Assembly: GCA_003448025.1 (NCBI GenBank)
Contig: DLXL01000326.1
Coordinates: forward strand, 1 to 11,618
Direction: 5' to 3'
DNA length: 11,618 nucleotides
Origin: Saprospirales bacterium
Lineage (GTDB): Bacteria > Bacteroidota > Bacteroidia > Chitinophagales > Saprospiraceae
The stretch's first letter is position 1; each line of letters opens with the position of its first letter. The position numbers were made by a program, and so were the translations under genes. The notes beneath the pieces were generated by a model that was not told the origin of the DNA, made no database searches, and saw only the letters and a list, made by a program, of their open reading frames with translations. Positions 1 through 7,086 of this stretch are shown here, one piece after another.

Positions 1-42
1 ACGATTCGCATCCTGCTAAAAACTTACGACCGATCCAATTAG
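1..42 (+). pseudogene. End of upstream part of M23-type peptidase gene, stopped by in-frame TAG
   Basis: Frame 1 is open from the first base and reads TIRILLKTYDRSN, then TAG at 40-42. It resumes in the same frame as RSNDNGVYSV and continues without interruption to 1029. A segment of the form 'IK-x-YD-...-NGVY' directly before the C-terminal domain is what I expect in Bacteroidota M23-type secreted metallopeptidases. The codons on both sides of the stop therefore look like one former reading frame. The catalytic M23 domain would lie to the left of the window and cannot be examined. The stop could be a real nonsense mutation, a readthrough site or a base-call error. Confidence 0.55.
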
Positions 43-60
43 CGTTCAAATGATAACGGG

Positions 61-1029
61 GTGTATTCCGTGGCGCTTTACACAAACGATCAGTTGGCCT
101 TTCAATGGACTGCTGATGAATTTGATTTTGAGGATACCAGATACCTAAATGCCCATATAGATTATCCTGCCCGACAGCGGTATGGATCCTGGTTTCATCG
201 GTGCTTTACATTGCCTGGAGATTTTTTATCCAATTATACCCGCACAGAATCAATGGGGGCCATTCCATTGGACCCTTCCATACCTGTAAAAATTACATTA
301 AAAGTTAGTGATGCATTCGCTAATACAAAAACACTCCAATTTTGGGCGCTACAGGATAGCAAGTCAACTGAAACCTTTATAAGCCCCCCTTACCTTTTCC
401 TGTTCCCTTTTGATCAGGAAAACCACCTGGATATGGATGGGCTATCGCTCACAATACCGGTTGGAACGCTTTACGAATCAGTTCAGATGCAATATCTGGT
501 GTCAGTAGACTCCAGCAGTGATTTGCACTCCCCCATGCACCATTTGCATGATGAGCATACGCCGGTGCATAAAAATTTCAACATTCGCATCAAGCCTACT
601 CATCTTCCGCCTCACCTCCGATCCAAGGCTGTGATTGCTAATTGTAACAGCGGACGGCCTGATAATTGTGGAGGCGCATGGCAGGGTGAATGGCTTAGTA
701 CCAAAATCAGATCCTTTGGCGATTATTGCATCATGGCAGATACCATCGCTCCGCGTATTTCACCTGTAAACTTCACACGTGATATGCGTCGTAAGCCCAG
801 CATCTCCTTTAAGATTATGGACAATTTTGCCGTTGCCGGGCTGGCAGATAATCTGATTTACCGGGGAACCATTGATGGGAAATGGGTTTTGTTTGAGTAT
901 GATAAAAAACGCAACCGAATCACGTATAAATTTGATGAGCGAGTTGGTAAAGGGGAGCACACTATTAAAATCGTTGCCCGCGATGATCGCGGAAACGAAG
1001 GCGTTTTTGAGGGAAAATTCATAAAATAA
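61..1029 (+). CDS. C-terminal region of M23-family metallopeptidase (likely disrupted gene)
   Basis: The 322-residue stretch resembles the non-catalytic C-terminal half of Bacteroidota secreted M23 (lysostaphin-type) peptidases. Recognisable landmarks are NGVYSVALYTND, the segment around DTRYLNAHIDY (about residues 25-35), WFHRCFTLPG (44-53), a beta-sandwich-like part with KVSDAFANT, and an ending ARDDRGNEGVFEGKF. These proteins process or bind peptidoglycan outside the cytoplasm. No HxxxD or HxH M23 zinc motif is present here, so this piece alone would not be an enzyme. The GTG at 61 is only the first possible start after the TAG at 40-42, and it lies in the middle of a conserved segment, so I doubt it is a genuine start. 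The ROK kinase begins 9 bp downstream on the same strand, which suggests co-transcription. Family assignment is by recognition of motifs, not by a search. Confidence 0.65.
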   Translation: MYSVALYTNDQLAFQWTADEFDFEDTRYLNAHIDYPARQRYGSWFHRCFTLPGDFLSNYTRTESMGAIPLDPSIPVKITLKVSDAFANTKTLQFWALQDSKSTETFISPPYLFLFPFDQENHLDMDGLSLTIPVGTLYESVQMQYLVSVDSSSDLHSPMHHLHDEHTPVHKNFNIRIKPTHLPPHLRSKAVIANCNSGRPDNCGGAWQGEWLSTKIRSFGDYCIMADTIAPRISPVNFTRDMRRKPSISFKIMDNFAVAGLADNLIYRGTIDGKWVLFEYDKKRNRITYKFDERVGKGEHTIKIVARDDRGNEGVFEGKFIK

Positions 1030-1038
1030 TACTGAAAT

Positions 1039-1938
1039 ATGGCATTATTTGGAATTGACCTGGGTGGTACAAAACTCGAAGGTGTGGTGTTGAAAAGCCG
1101 TGAAAATCCGGTTCCGGTTTGTCGGATGCGGATCCCAACAGAGGCCCAAAAAGGATATGCTCACATTGTCAGCCAAATAGTGCGGATGAGGAATTTGCTG
1201 GAAAAGGAATCTGGCATGCAGGCCATTTACCTTGGTATTGGTCATCCGGGAACCCTCGATCCGAATACTGGTACGATAAAAAACGCCAACACCACCGTAT
1301 TAAACCACCAACCATTTGACAAAGACCTGGAAACTGCATTGGGTATTCCAGTGCGGTTGGCAAATGATGCCAATTGTTTTGCTGTAGCAGAGGCATTAAT
1401 GGGTGTAGTTCCGAAAGCCGTTCCGGAGGCAAGCGCAGTTTTTGGAGTGATTATGGGTACTGGTGTTGGCGGAGGTTGGGTTTTGCATGGTAAAGTACGA
1501 AATGGCCGGCAGGGCATAAGCGGAGAATGGGGGCATAATTTTCTGGATGAAAGCGGCGGACCATGCTATTGTGGTCATACTGGCTGTGTGGAAAACATTA
1601 TTTCCGGTCCGGCATTGGAGAGGTTGTTGGAACAACGATCTGGCCAGCATCGCTCTTTGCGTGACATAGTGGTACTCGCCGAAACCCAACAGGATCCGGC
1701 TGCACAGCAAACGATGGACCGACTTATCCACTTCTTTGGAAAAGCCATGGCGGTGGTCATCAATATAATGGATCCTGATGCAGTGGTCCTTGGGGGAGGG
1801 GTAGGGAACATCGACCGACTCTACACAGATGGTAAGGCTGAAGTACAAAAGCACCTGTTCAATCACAGGATTGATACTGTATTTCTGCGTCCCAAGTTGG
1901 GTGACAGTGCCGGGGTGTTTGGCGCTGCGCTATTGTAG
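1039..1938 (+). CDS. ROK-family sugar kinase (glucokinase/fructokinase-like)
   Basis: This 299-residue protein has the full ROK (repressor, ORF, kinase) layout without the N-terminal helix-turn-helix of the repressor members. It should therefore be a cytoplasmic ATP-dependent hexose or amino-hexose kinase. The phosphate-binding loop IDLGGTK is at residues 6-12. The catalytic aspartate is D110 in NDANCFAVAEA, and the second phosphate loop is MGTGVGGG (139-146). The ROK signature GEWGH (162-166) is followed by the zinc-binding cluster CYCGHTGC (176-183), and the adenosine-site LGGGVGN is at 251-257. The usual length for the family is about 290-320, so it appears complete. The ATG start sits 9 bp after the previous stop and gives the N-terminus MALFGIDLGGT. 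Substrate cannot be assigned from sequence alone; glucose, fructose, N-acetylglucosamine and N-acetylmannosamine are all possible. Confidence 0.9.
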   Translation: MALFGIDLGGTKLEGVVLKSRENPVPVCRMRIPTEAQKGYAHIVSQIVRMRNLLEKESGMQAIYLGIGHPGTLDPNTGTIKNANTTVLNHQPFDKDLETALGIPVRLANDANCFAVAEALMGVVPKAVPEASAVFGVIMGTGVGGGWVLHGKVRNGRQGISGEWGHNFLDESGGPCYCGHTGCVENIISGPALERLLEQRSGQHRSLRDIVVLAETQQDPAAQQTMDRLIHFFGKAMAVVINIMDPDAVVLGGGVGNIDRLYTDGKAEVQKHLFNHRIDTVFLRPKLGDSAGVFGAALL

Positions 1939-2038
1939 CATAGTAACCTCCCAGGCGCCGTCTACCGTAAGCCGGCCACTGTCTACCACCTAAATGCCAT
2001 TTTTTCACACTTCCCTTTTCATTCCAAGGAAATCCCGC

Positions 2039-2046
2039 TACCTTTG
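2039..2046 (+). promoter_or_regulatory. Bacteroidota-type -7 promoter box upstream of efp
   Basis: TACCTTTG, followed by C, matches the TAnnTTTG consensus used by the Bacteroidota primary sigma factor. It lies 75 bp before the efp ATG, in the only noncoding gap upstream of that gene. A clear TTG -33 element is not visible; the stretch around 2001-2020 is T-rich. Confidence 0.6.
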
Positions 2047-2121
2047 CGCGCGTTTTTGCCGCAATAGCGGTTGAAACCCGCTGATTCAACCATTATCACT
2101 CAACTTTTATTTAGCAAAATC

Positions 2122-2688
2122 ATGGCAACGACGGCAGATATCCGCAACGGAATGTGCATCGAACACAACAACGACATCGTAAAAATCATTGATTTTTCGA
2201 AGTTCCAGGTAGGTCGCGGCAGCGGTAAAGTCTGGACCAAGCTCAAAAGTACCACCTCCGGTCGTGTCGTTGAATTTACCTTCAACAGTGGCGCTACCGT
2301 TAATGAAGTGCGTGTTGAGCGTCGCAAATTCCAATACCTCTACCCTGAAGATGGCGGTTTCGCCCTCATGAATCAGGAAACGTTTGACCAGATTTCAATC
2401 CCTGATGAAATGGTGGATAACGGTCAGTTTCTGAAGGAGGGAGATGTGGTAGATGTTTTGTACCACTCTGCTAAAGACACCATCCTGTCTGTGGAATTAC
2501 CACAAACCGTAATTCTTGAGATTACCTACTGCGAACCAGGTTTGCGCGGAGACACCGCTACGAACACCCTGAAGCCAGCTACTGTGGAAACCGGTGCTGA
2601 AGTACGTGTTCCGCTATTCTGTGATCAGGGAGATCTCATCAAGATTGATACTGCTACAGGCGCTTATATTGAGCGTGTGAAAAAGTAA
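2122..2688 (+). CDS. efp: Translation elongation factor P
   Basis: The 188-residue protein is full length for EF-P, the cytoplasmic factor that binds between the P and E sites and relieves ribosome stalling at polyproline stretches. Its three beta-barrel domains are recognisable. Domain I is residues 1-64, and domain II contains VRVERRKFQYLY and FMNQETF-like FALMNQETF. Domain III carries the family signature around EPGLRGDTATNTLKPATVE and ends in GAYIERVKK. The ATG at 2122 (MATTADIRNG) fits the family start; the frame is open upstream to 2071, but only through non-ATG codons. The loop that reaches the peptidyl-transferase centre reads FQVGRGSGKVW. Its tip is Arg32 where E. coli-type proteins have the modifiable lysine of PGKG. 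Arginine at this place is typical of EarP-modified EF-P in Pseudomonas, but no modification enzyme is present in the window. Promoter 2039-2046, terminator 2716-2754. Confidence 0.95.
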   Translation: MATTADIRNGMCIEHNNDIVKIIDFSKFQVGRGSGKVWTKLKSTTSGRVVEFTFNSGATVNEVRVERRKFQYLYPEDGGFALMNQETFDQISIPDEMVDNGQFLKEGDVVDVLYHSAKDTILSVELPQTVILEITYCEPGLRGDTATNTLKPATVETGAEVRVPLFCDQGDLIKIDTATGAYIERVKK

Positions 2689-2715
2689 AGCACCCTTTTA
2701 GCATCTTTTTCCTTG

Positions 2716-2754
2716 CGGGCCATTCCGGATTATTCCGGGATGGCCCGTTTTTTT
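2716..2754 (+). terminator. Rho-independent terminator of efp
   Basis: CGGGCCATTCCGGA (2716-2729) pairs with TTCCGGGATGGCCCG (2733-2747) as a stem of about 14 bp with one G-T wobble and a very short loop. It is followed directly by seven T residues (2748-2754). It begins 27 bp after the efp stop codon. Confidence 0.85.
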
Positions 2755-2757
2755 CCT

Positions 2758-2802
2758 CCGGATTTTATCCGGGGTTATTGAAGTTTAACCGCTTCGCGGT
2801 TA
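2758..2802. repeat. Two short perfect palindromes with 3-nt loops (REP-like)
   Basis: CCGGAT-TTT-ATCCGG spans 2758-2772, and TAACCGC-TTC-GCGGTTA spans 2786-2802. The first uses the same 6-bp stem as the 22-bp tandem array at 2955-3060, with a different loop. They open the repeat-rich gap between efp and the Y1 transposase gene. Confidence 0.7.
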
Positions 2803-2960
2803 GGGGCTTGTGGGTTCCAAAAAAAAGCCTTAAATTGTACATGATAAAACACCAACTAAGCCCGAAGGGCTTGAACCTGAATAACCTAACTAAGCCCGAA
2901 GGGCTTGAACTTGAATAACCTAACTAAGCCCGAAGGGCTTGAACTTGAATAACCCCGGAT
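2767..2960. repeat. Imperfect 20-bp inverted repeat bracketing the 34-bp array
   Basis: ATCCGGGGTTATTGAAGTTT (2767-2786) is the reverse complement of GAACTTGAATAACCCCGGAT (2941-2960) with 2 mismatches in 20. The arms lie on either side of the first two and most of the third 34-bp repeat units, with the right arm overlapping the end of the third. The segment could therefore fold as one long hairpin whose loop is itself full of hairpins. The stretch 2803-2853 between the left arm and the array shows no further structure that I can see. Confidence 0.65.
2854..2955. repeat. Tandem array, 3 x 34 bp, each with a hairpin
   Basis: Three head-to-tail units begin at 2854, 2888 and 2922, each opening with AACTAAGCCCGAAGGGCTT. 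They differ by one base (CCTGAA in the first, CTTGAA in the other two) and at the final position of the last unit. Every unit contains the perfect palindrome AAGCCC-GAA-GGGCTT. There are no unique spacers, so this is not a CRISPR array. Confidence 0.85.
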
Positions 2961-3060
2961 CGCATCCGGGAGGACTCCGGATCGCATCCGGGAGGACTCC
3001 AGACAGCATCCGGGAGGACTCCAGACAGCATCCGGGAGGACTCCGGATCGCATCCGGGAG
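2955..3060. repeat. Tandem array, 5 x 22 bp (last unit partial)
   Basis: Units start at 2955, 2977, 2999, 3021 and 3043. Units 1, 2 and 5 begin CCGGATCGCATCCGG, a perfect 6-bp stem with a CGC loop. Units 3 and 4 share the variant CCAGACAGCATCCGG, which differs at three positions and breaks the stem. All full units end GAGGACT. The array stops 15 bp before the transposase start codon. Confidence 0.85.
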
Positions 3061-3075
3061 ATACCACATGAAACT

Positions 3076-3522
3076 ATGAGTACCCACACACAAATCCTCT
3101 ACCAAGTCGTCTTCAGTACCAAATACCGCAAGCCCACGCTGAAGAAAGAAGACCGTCCACAGCTATTCAAACTAATCTGGGGCCTGCTGAAAAACAAGAG
3201 GTGTCACCTCTATCGTATAAACGGGATTGAAGACCATCTCCACATCATTTTTGCATTGCATCCTTCGGTGTCACTTGCTTCTCTAGTAAAGGACATTAAA
3301 TTGTCTGCAACTGCTTACATCAAACAGACCGGTATTTTCCCGGATTTTGGTGGCTGGCAGGAGGGATATGGCGCTTTTACCTATTCTGTTGGCGCGAAAG
3401 GGAACCTGATCAGATATGTGAAGAATCAGGAAGAGCATCATAAAAAGAAATCCTCCAAGGCAGAATATATATCCATGTTGGAAAAACATCAGATTGAATA
3501 TGATGTAAAATTCCTCGAGTAA
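3076..3522 (+). CDS. tnpA: Y1 (HUH) transposase, IS200/IS605 TnpA or RAYT-like
   Basis: This 148-residue protein is a single-domain HUH nuclease of the Y1 transposase family, which nicks and rejoins single-stranded DNA at hairpin-marked ends. The HUH motif is DHLHIIF (residues 53-59, His54 and His56 binding metal). The strand ILYQVVFSTKYRKP (7-20) is typical of the family N-terminus. The nucleophilic tyrosine is most likely Tyr114 in RYVKNQEEHH (113-122), preceded by the family's W-x-x-GYGAF segment (94-101). Length is normal (about 130-160) and the frame is intact. No TnpB partner is present. The gene is preceded by a dense set of hairpin repeats, as for REP-associated tyrosine transposases. 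It ends 22 bp before the birA stop codon, leaving almost no space for a right end. It may be a domesticated housekeeping copy, or an IS200-type element with an unconventional end. Confidence 0.85.
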   Translation: MSTHTQILYQVVFSTKYRKPTLKKEDRPQLFKLIWGLLKNKRCHLYRINGIEDHLHIIFALHPSVSLASLVKDIKLSATAYIKQTGIFPDFGGWQEGYGAFTYSVGAKGNLIRYVKNQEEHHKKKSSKAEYISMLEKHQIEYDVKFLE

Positions 3523-3544
3523 AGGTTTGCGAAAGCACCATGTT

Positions 3545-4387
3545 TTATACCACAACGCTGACCTCTTTTACCTCAAAGGTGGCCATTTCGGTGTCAGTTT
3601 GGACCAGTAGCTCACCCCGTTCATTGACCCCTTGAATAGTGCCTTCAAAAGTTGCCCCGGTTGCTTGCCGAATAAAGGTGGTTGTGGTGCCGCGTCGCCA
3701 AAGATGCGCTTCATATTCAGCTTTTATAGCTTTCTTTTCTCCTGATTTGAGATGTAAATAACGATGTTCAAGGCATTCTAAAAGGCGATCAGCAATGTCA
3801 TCAATTTCATAGGTACCGCCTAAACTTCGGGCAAGAGAAGTAGCGTTAGGAAGATCTGGAGGAAAATTCAATTGGTTGACATTCAGGCCAATACCCACTA
3901 TGGAACTTTGCAGCCCGGATCCTGCTATAGTGTTTTGAATCAAAATGCCGGCGGTCTTTCGATCACCAATATATAGGTCATTGGGCCACTTGATTTTAAT
4001 CCGGGAAGGAGTCACTTGAAGCTTTGAAGATCTTTCATCCTGTTCCGTCCATCCATGAAGGTCTTCAGCTTTTATGATTCGTACGATTACATCCCGTAGA
4101 GCCAGAGCCACCGACATACTCAGGTAGAATTGGTCTGACACTGCCAGCCAGGAAGGGTACAGGACAATACTAATCAGGAGGTTTTCACCCTGCGGACTTA
4201 GCCACAAACTGCCAAGTTGCCCCTTGCCGGCTGTCTGATTGGCAGCCCGAACCACCATTCCTTCAGGCGGCCTGGTTTTTGCAGCCTCCTTTTGTCGTGA
4301 AGCAATGAATTCCGCAGCCCAATCGTTTGTAGAAGGCAGTTCGTCGAAACGGTAATAAACCTTTCCTATAAAGAGAGTGTTTGACAT
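3545..4387 (-). CDS. birA: Biotin--[acetyl-CoA-carboxylase] ligase
   Basis: The 280-residue protein activates biotin to biotinyl-5'-AMP and transfers it to a lysine of the biotin carboxyl carrier protein. The substrate-recognition start is RFDELPSTND (13-22). The adenylate-binding loop is AGKGQLGSLW (53-62, the GRGRRG equivalent). The catalytic lysine motif is KWPND (133-137), and GIGLNVNQ (165-172) follows. The C-terminal SH3-like part ends FEVKEVSVV. There is no helix-turn-helix, so it is a monofunctional enzyme and not a repressor of its own operon. I chose the ATG at 4387. The frame stays open to an ATG at 4519, but those 44 extra residues have no family resemblance and would run across the promoter region of the divergent rsfS. 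It converges with tnpA (22-bp gap). Confidence 0.92.
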   Translation of the reverse strand: MSNTLFIGKVYYRFDELPSTNDWAAEFIASRQKEAAKTRPPEGMVVRAANQTAGKGQLGSLWLSPQGENLLISIVLYPSWLAVSDQFYLSMSVALALRDVIVRIIKAEDLHGWTEQDERSSKLQVTPSRIKIKWPNDLYIGDRKTAGILIQNTIAGSGLQSSIVGIGLNVNQLNFPPDLPNATSLARSLGGTYEIDDIADRLLECLEHRYLHLKSGEKKAIKAEYEAHLWRRGTTTTFIRQATGATFEGTIQGVNERGELLVQTDTEMATFEVKEVSVVV

Positions 4388-4482
4388 GCAAAATGATTTG
4401 CCATCTGCGATTTTGACGAAGTAAGGTATGGCGTCACACAGGTACTTATGATATTGTATGGCATTTTTCGACACAAAAGCCT

Positions 4483-4490
4483 TACCTTTG
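4483..4490 (+). promoter_or_regulatory. Bacteroidota-type -7 promoter box for rsfS-ftsH
   Basis: TACCTTTG fits TAnnTTTG exactly and lies 53 bp before the rsfS start, in the divergent birA-rsfS gap. A good -33 TTG at the expected distance is not seen; the nearest TTG, at 4454, is too far. No matching box was found on the minus strand for birA. Confidence 0.5.
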
Positions 4491-4542
4491 AAACTGAATT
4501 TTAAAACAGAGCGTTTCATTTGAAACCAAAAAATTGTAGAAT

Positions 4543-4929
4543 TTGATCAGCATTTCCAGCCGGCGGGCAAAAAATCCGCAACTTGAACACCTTAATCACC
4601 TCATTGTAGAGGGCATTCGCGACAAAAAAGGCAAGAAGATCGTGCAGCTCGACCTGCGTAAACTAGGCGATGCACCCGCAGATTTTTTCATTATCTGTGA
4701 GGGAGATTCTAATACCCACGTCAAGGCCATTACCGATAGTATTTATAAAAAGGTAAAGGAAGAACTTGATGCTGCGCCCTCTCATACTGAAGGTTCAAGC
4801 ACATCCAAGTGGATCCTGATGGACTACTTCAATACAGTAGTTCATGTGTTCCACCCCGAATTACGCGAATTTTACGAACTCGAACATTTATGGAGTGACG
4901 CCGACGTCACCGAATTCGGAGAAGTATAA
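4543..4929 (+). CDS. rsfS: Ribosome silencing factor RsfS (Iojap/DUF143)
   Basis: The 128-residue protein is of normal length for RsfS, which binds L14 on the large ribosomal subunit and blocks joining of the subunits when nutrients are scarce. The family core is visible: LIVEGIRDKKGKKIVQLDLR (about 22-41), ADFFIICEGDSNTHVKAI (46-63), then WILMDYFNTVVHVFHPELREFY (91-112) and LEHLWSDA. A stop codon at 4537-4539 lies just upstream in frame, and no ATG precedes the conserved part. The start must therefore be the TTG at 4543 or another non-ATG codon close by. It is the first gene of a pair with ftsH (43 bp apart), an order I recognise from other Bacteroidota. Confidence 0.92.
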   Translation: MISISSRRAKNPQLEHLNHLIVEGIRDKKGKKIVQLDLRKLGDAPADFFIICEGDSNTHVKAITDSIYKKVKEELDAAPSHTEGSSTSKWILMDYFNTVVHVFHPELREFYELEHLWSDADVTEFGEV

Positions 4930-4972
4930 ACCCTCTAAAACATTTTGCGAGCGTAGGTCTCGCTTCAATAAC

Positions 4973-6991
4973 ATGGAAGACAATAAAAGAAGAGAAGATC
5001 CCTCTGAACGACGTCCGGAAGAAAACGGTGAAGGAGGTGGACTTCCACGTTTCAATTTCATGTGGGTTTTTATCCTGATTGGATTAGGCCTGCTGGTTCT
5101 TCAGGTTACTAAGTTCTCTACTAAACCAGAGAATGCAAGTTGGACTGATATAGAAAAATGGGGCAAAAAAGGCCAGATAGACCGCTTTATCGTTGTAAAT
5201 CCCAAGGAAGCGTATGTCTATATCAAGCCTGACTCTCTCAGCGTTGGCGATCATGCTAATCGCGTGAAGTCGCCTAAAAAATCGATGTTTAATGCTGACC
5301 AGCCACACTATGTCATGAACATAGGCAGTGTAGAGGTCGCCTCCTCTAAGGTCGATAAGATCAATGAAGTCATCATAAAGGAGAAAAAACAACAACCCAT
5401 CGAAATGAAGATTGAAGACCGCATCAATTGGAGTGCGGTGATGATCAATTTTGGGTTGCCTATTCTGATCTTTATTGGCTTGTGGATCTTTATCCTGCGC
5501 AGAATGGGCGGTGGCGCCGGCGGCCCCGGTGGTCAGATTTTCAACATTGGTAAATCCAAGGCTACACTGTTCGACAATAACTCCAAGGTAAATATCACCT
5601 TCGCTGATGTTGCCGGTTTGGACGAGGCCAAGGAAGAAGTGATGGAAGTGGTAGACTTCCTGAAAAATCCGAAGAAATACACCGTTTTGGGTGGTAAAAT
5701 CCCCAAAGGCGTACTGTTGGTAGGACCTCCCGGCACCGGTAAAACCCTGCTGGCTAAAGCGGTGGCTGGCGAAGCGAATGCACCGTTCTTCTCCATTTCC
5801 GGTTCTGACTTTGTGGAAATGTTTGTTGGTGTAGGCGCCAGCCGCGTTCGAGACTTGTTCCGTCAAGCCCGTGAAAAAGCACCTTGCATCATATTTATCG
5901 ATGAAATTGACGCTATTGGTCGCGCCCGTGGCCGTGGAGCTGTTCAAGGCGGCAACGATGAACGCGAGAATACGCTTAATCAGTTGCTCGTGGAAATGGA
6001 CGGCTTCCCCACCGACAAAGGGGTGATCCTGATGGCGGCTACCAACCGCCCTGATATTCTGGACCAGGCATTGCTGCGCCCCGGCCGTTTCGACCGTCAG
6101 ATCGGTATAGACCGTCCGGATCTGAAAGGTCGTGCCCAGATCTTTAAAGTACACATGAAAAACATCAAGGTGTCGCCCGAAGTAACGGCCGAAACCTTGT
6201 CGGAAATGACCCCGGGCTTCGTAGGCGCTGATATTGCCAACGTATGCAATGAAGCAGCCCTGATTGCCGCCCGCCGCGAAAAAACGGCAGTGGATCTGGA
6301 CGACTTCAACTACGCGCTCGATAAAGTGATTGGCGGTCTGGAGAAAAAGAACAAGATCATCAGCCCCGAGGAAAAGCAGATCATCGCCTACCACGAGGCT
6401 GGACACGCCATTTGCGGCTGGTTCCTGGAACACGCTCACCCGCTGGTGAAAGTGACCATTGTGCCGCGCGGTCTGGCAGCCTTGGGGTATGCCCAATACC
6501 TGCCCAAAGAGCAGTACATCACCCGCAAGGAAAAACTGCTCGATGATATGTGTATGACCCTCGGTGGACGTGCCGCCGAATCAGTGGTATTCGACAAGAT
6601 CAGCACCGGCGCCCAAAGCGATCTGGATCATATTACGCGCCTGGCGTACGATATGATCGTGAACTATGGCTTGAGCGATAAAGTGGGTAATGTGTCCTAC
6701 TACTCCATGCTCAACGACAGCTTCAACCGTCCGTTCTCGGAGCAGACAGCCTTCATCATCGACACTGAGGTGAAAAATATGATCGAAGCCGAATACGTGC
6801 GCGCTAAAAAGCTCCTCAAAGAGAAACGCAAAGAGCTGGATGCCCTGGCTAAGGCCTTGCTTGAAAAGGAAGTGCTGCACCGGGCAGACCTGGAGGTGAT
6901 TGTAGGTAAGCGCCCGTTCGCAGATCCAACCCCAGGGGAAAGTGGGCATGTGCCAGAAGTCGGCACACCCTCTTCGGATGATGCCGAATAG
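4973..6991 (+). CDS. ftsH: ATP-dependent zinc metalloprotease FtsH
   Basis: The 672-residue protein is a hexameric inner-membrane AAA+ protease that extracts and degrades membrane and short-lived cytoplasmic proteins. A charged N-terminus is followed by membrane segment 1 (about 28-46), a periplasmic domain (about 50-150) and membrane segment 2 (about 155-176). The AAA domain has Walker A GPPGTGKT (251-258), Walker B IIFIDEID (306-313) and the second region of homology with ATNRPD and LLRPGRFDR (356-375). The peptidase domain has the zinc motif HEAGH (474-478), with Asp550 in GAQSDLDHI as the probable third ligand. All catalytic residues are present. The ATG at 4973 (MEDNKRRED) puts a short cytoplasmic tail before the first membrane segment; the frame is open further upstream but there overlaps rsfS. 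The C-terminal tail is acidic and proline-rich. Confidence 0.97.
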   Translation: MEDNKRREDPSERRPEENGEGGGLPRFNFMWVFILIGLGLLVLQVTKFSTKPENASWTDIEKWGKKGQIDRFIVVNPKEAYVYIKPDSLSVGDHANRVKSPKKSMFNADQPHYVMNIGSVEVASSKVDKINEVIIKEKKQQPIEMKIEDRINWSAVMINFGLPILIFIGLWIFILRRMGGGAGGPGGQIFNIGKSKATLFDNNSKVNITFADVAGLDEAKEEVMEVVDFLKNPKKYTVLGGKIPKGVLLVGPPGTGKTLLAKAVAGEANAPFFSISGSDFVEMFVGVGASRVRDLFRQAREKAPCIIFIDEIDAIGRARGRGAVQGGNDERENTLNQLLVEMDGFPTDKGVILMAATNRPDILDQALLRPGRFDRQIGIDRPDLKGRAQIFKVHMKNIKVSPEVTAETLSEMTPGFVGADIANVCNEAALIAARREKTAVDLDDFNYALDKVIGGLEKKNKIISPEEKQIIAYHEAGHAICGWFLEHAHPLVKVTIVPRGLAALGYAQYLPKEQYITRKEKLLDDMCMTLGGRAAESVVFDKISTGAQSDLDHITRLAYDMIVNYGLSDKVGNVSYYSMLNDSFNRPFSEQTAFIIDTEVKNMIEAEYVRAKKLLKEKRKELDALAKALLEKEVLHRADLEVIVGKRPFADPTPGESGHVPEVGTPSSDDAE

Positions 6992-6992
6992 G

Positions 6993-7021
6993 GAACGATG
7001 AACGATGAACGACGGGACGAT
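6993..7021. repeat. Short tandem repeat of GAACGAT
   Basis: GAACGAT, GAACGAT, GAACGAC and a degenerate GGGACGAT follow one another immediately after the ftsH stop codon. This is a simple microsatellite-like run with no evident function. Confidence 0.6.
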
Positions 7022-7044
7022 GATCTTCCGCGTTTGATAAGATA

Positions 7045-7083
7045 GCCGCCGGCGCCGCTCCTGGATGGAGTAGCGCCGGCGGC
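7045..7083. repeat. GC-rich hairpin downstream of ftsH
   Basis: GCCGCCGGCGC (7045-7055) is the exact reverse complement of GCGCCGGCGGC (7073-7083). An inner stem, CTCC (7058-7061) with GGAG (7067-7070), continues the fold. It could end the ftsH transcript, but only GTTTG follows, not a T run, so a classic intrinsic terminator is not supported. A dispersed palindromic repeat is equally likely. Confidence 0.6.
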
Positions 7084-7086
7084 GTT

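Noticed and set aside
2854..3060. Possible CRISPR array
   Set aside because: The units follow each other without unique spacers; they are simple tandem repeats of 34 and 22 bp with internal palindromes, and no cas genes are near.
4388..4519. N-terminal 44-residue extension of birA starting at ATG 4519
   Set aside because: The extra residues show no helix-turn-helix or other family resemblance, and they would overlap the promoter region of the divergent rsfS. The family start fits ATG 4387.
4947..4963. GCGAG...CTCGC hairpin before ftsH as a regulatory element
   Set aside because: A 5-bp stem with a 7-nt loop is expected by chance at this frequency, and no further supporting signal was seen.
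5084..6496. Long 470-codon open frame on the minus strand within ftsH
   Set aside because: It is a mirror of the strongly biased ftsH coding sequence, with no recognisable protein features and no separate upstream signals.
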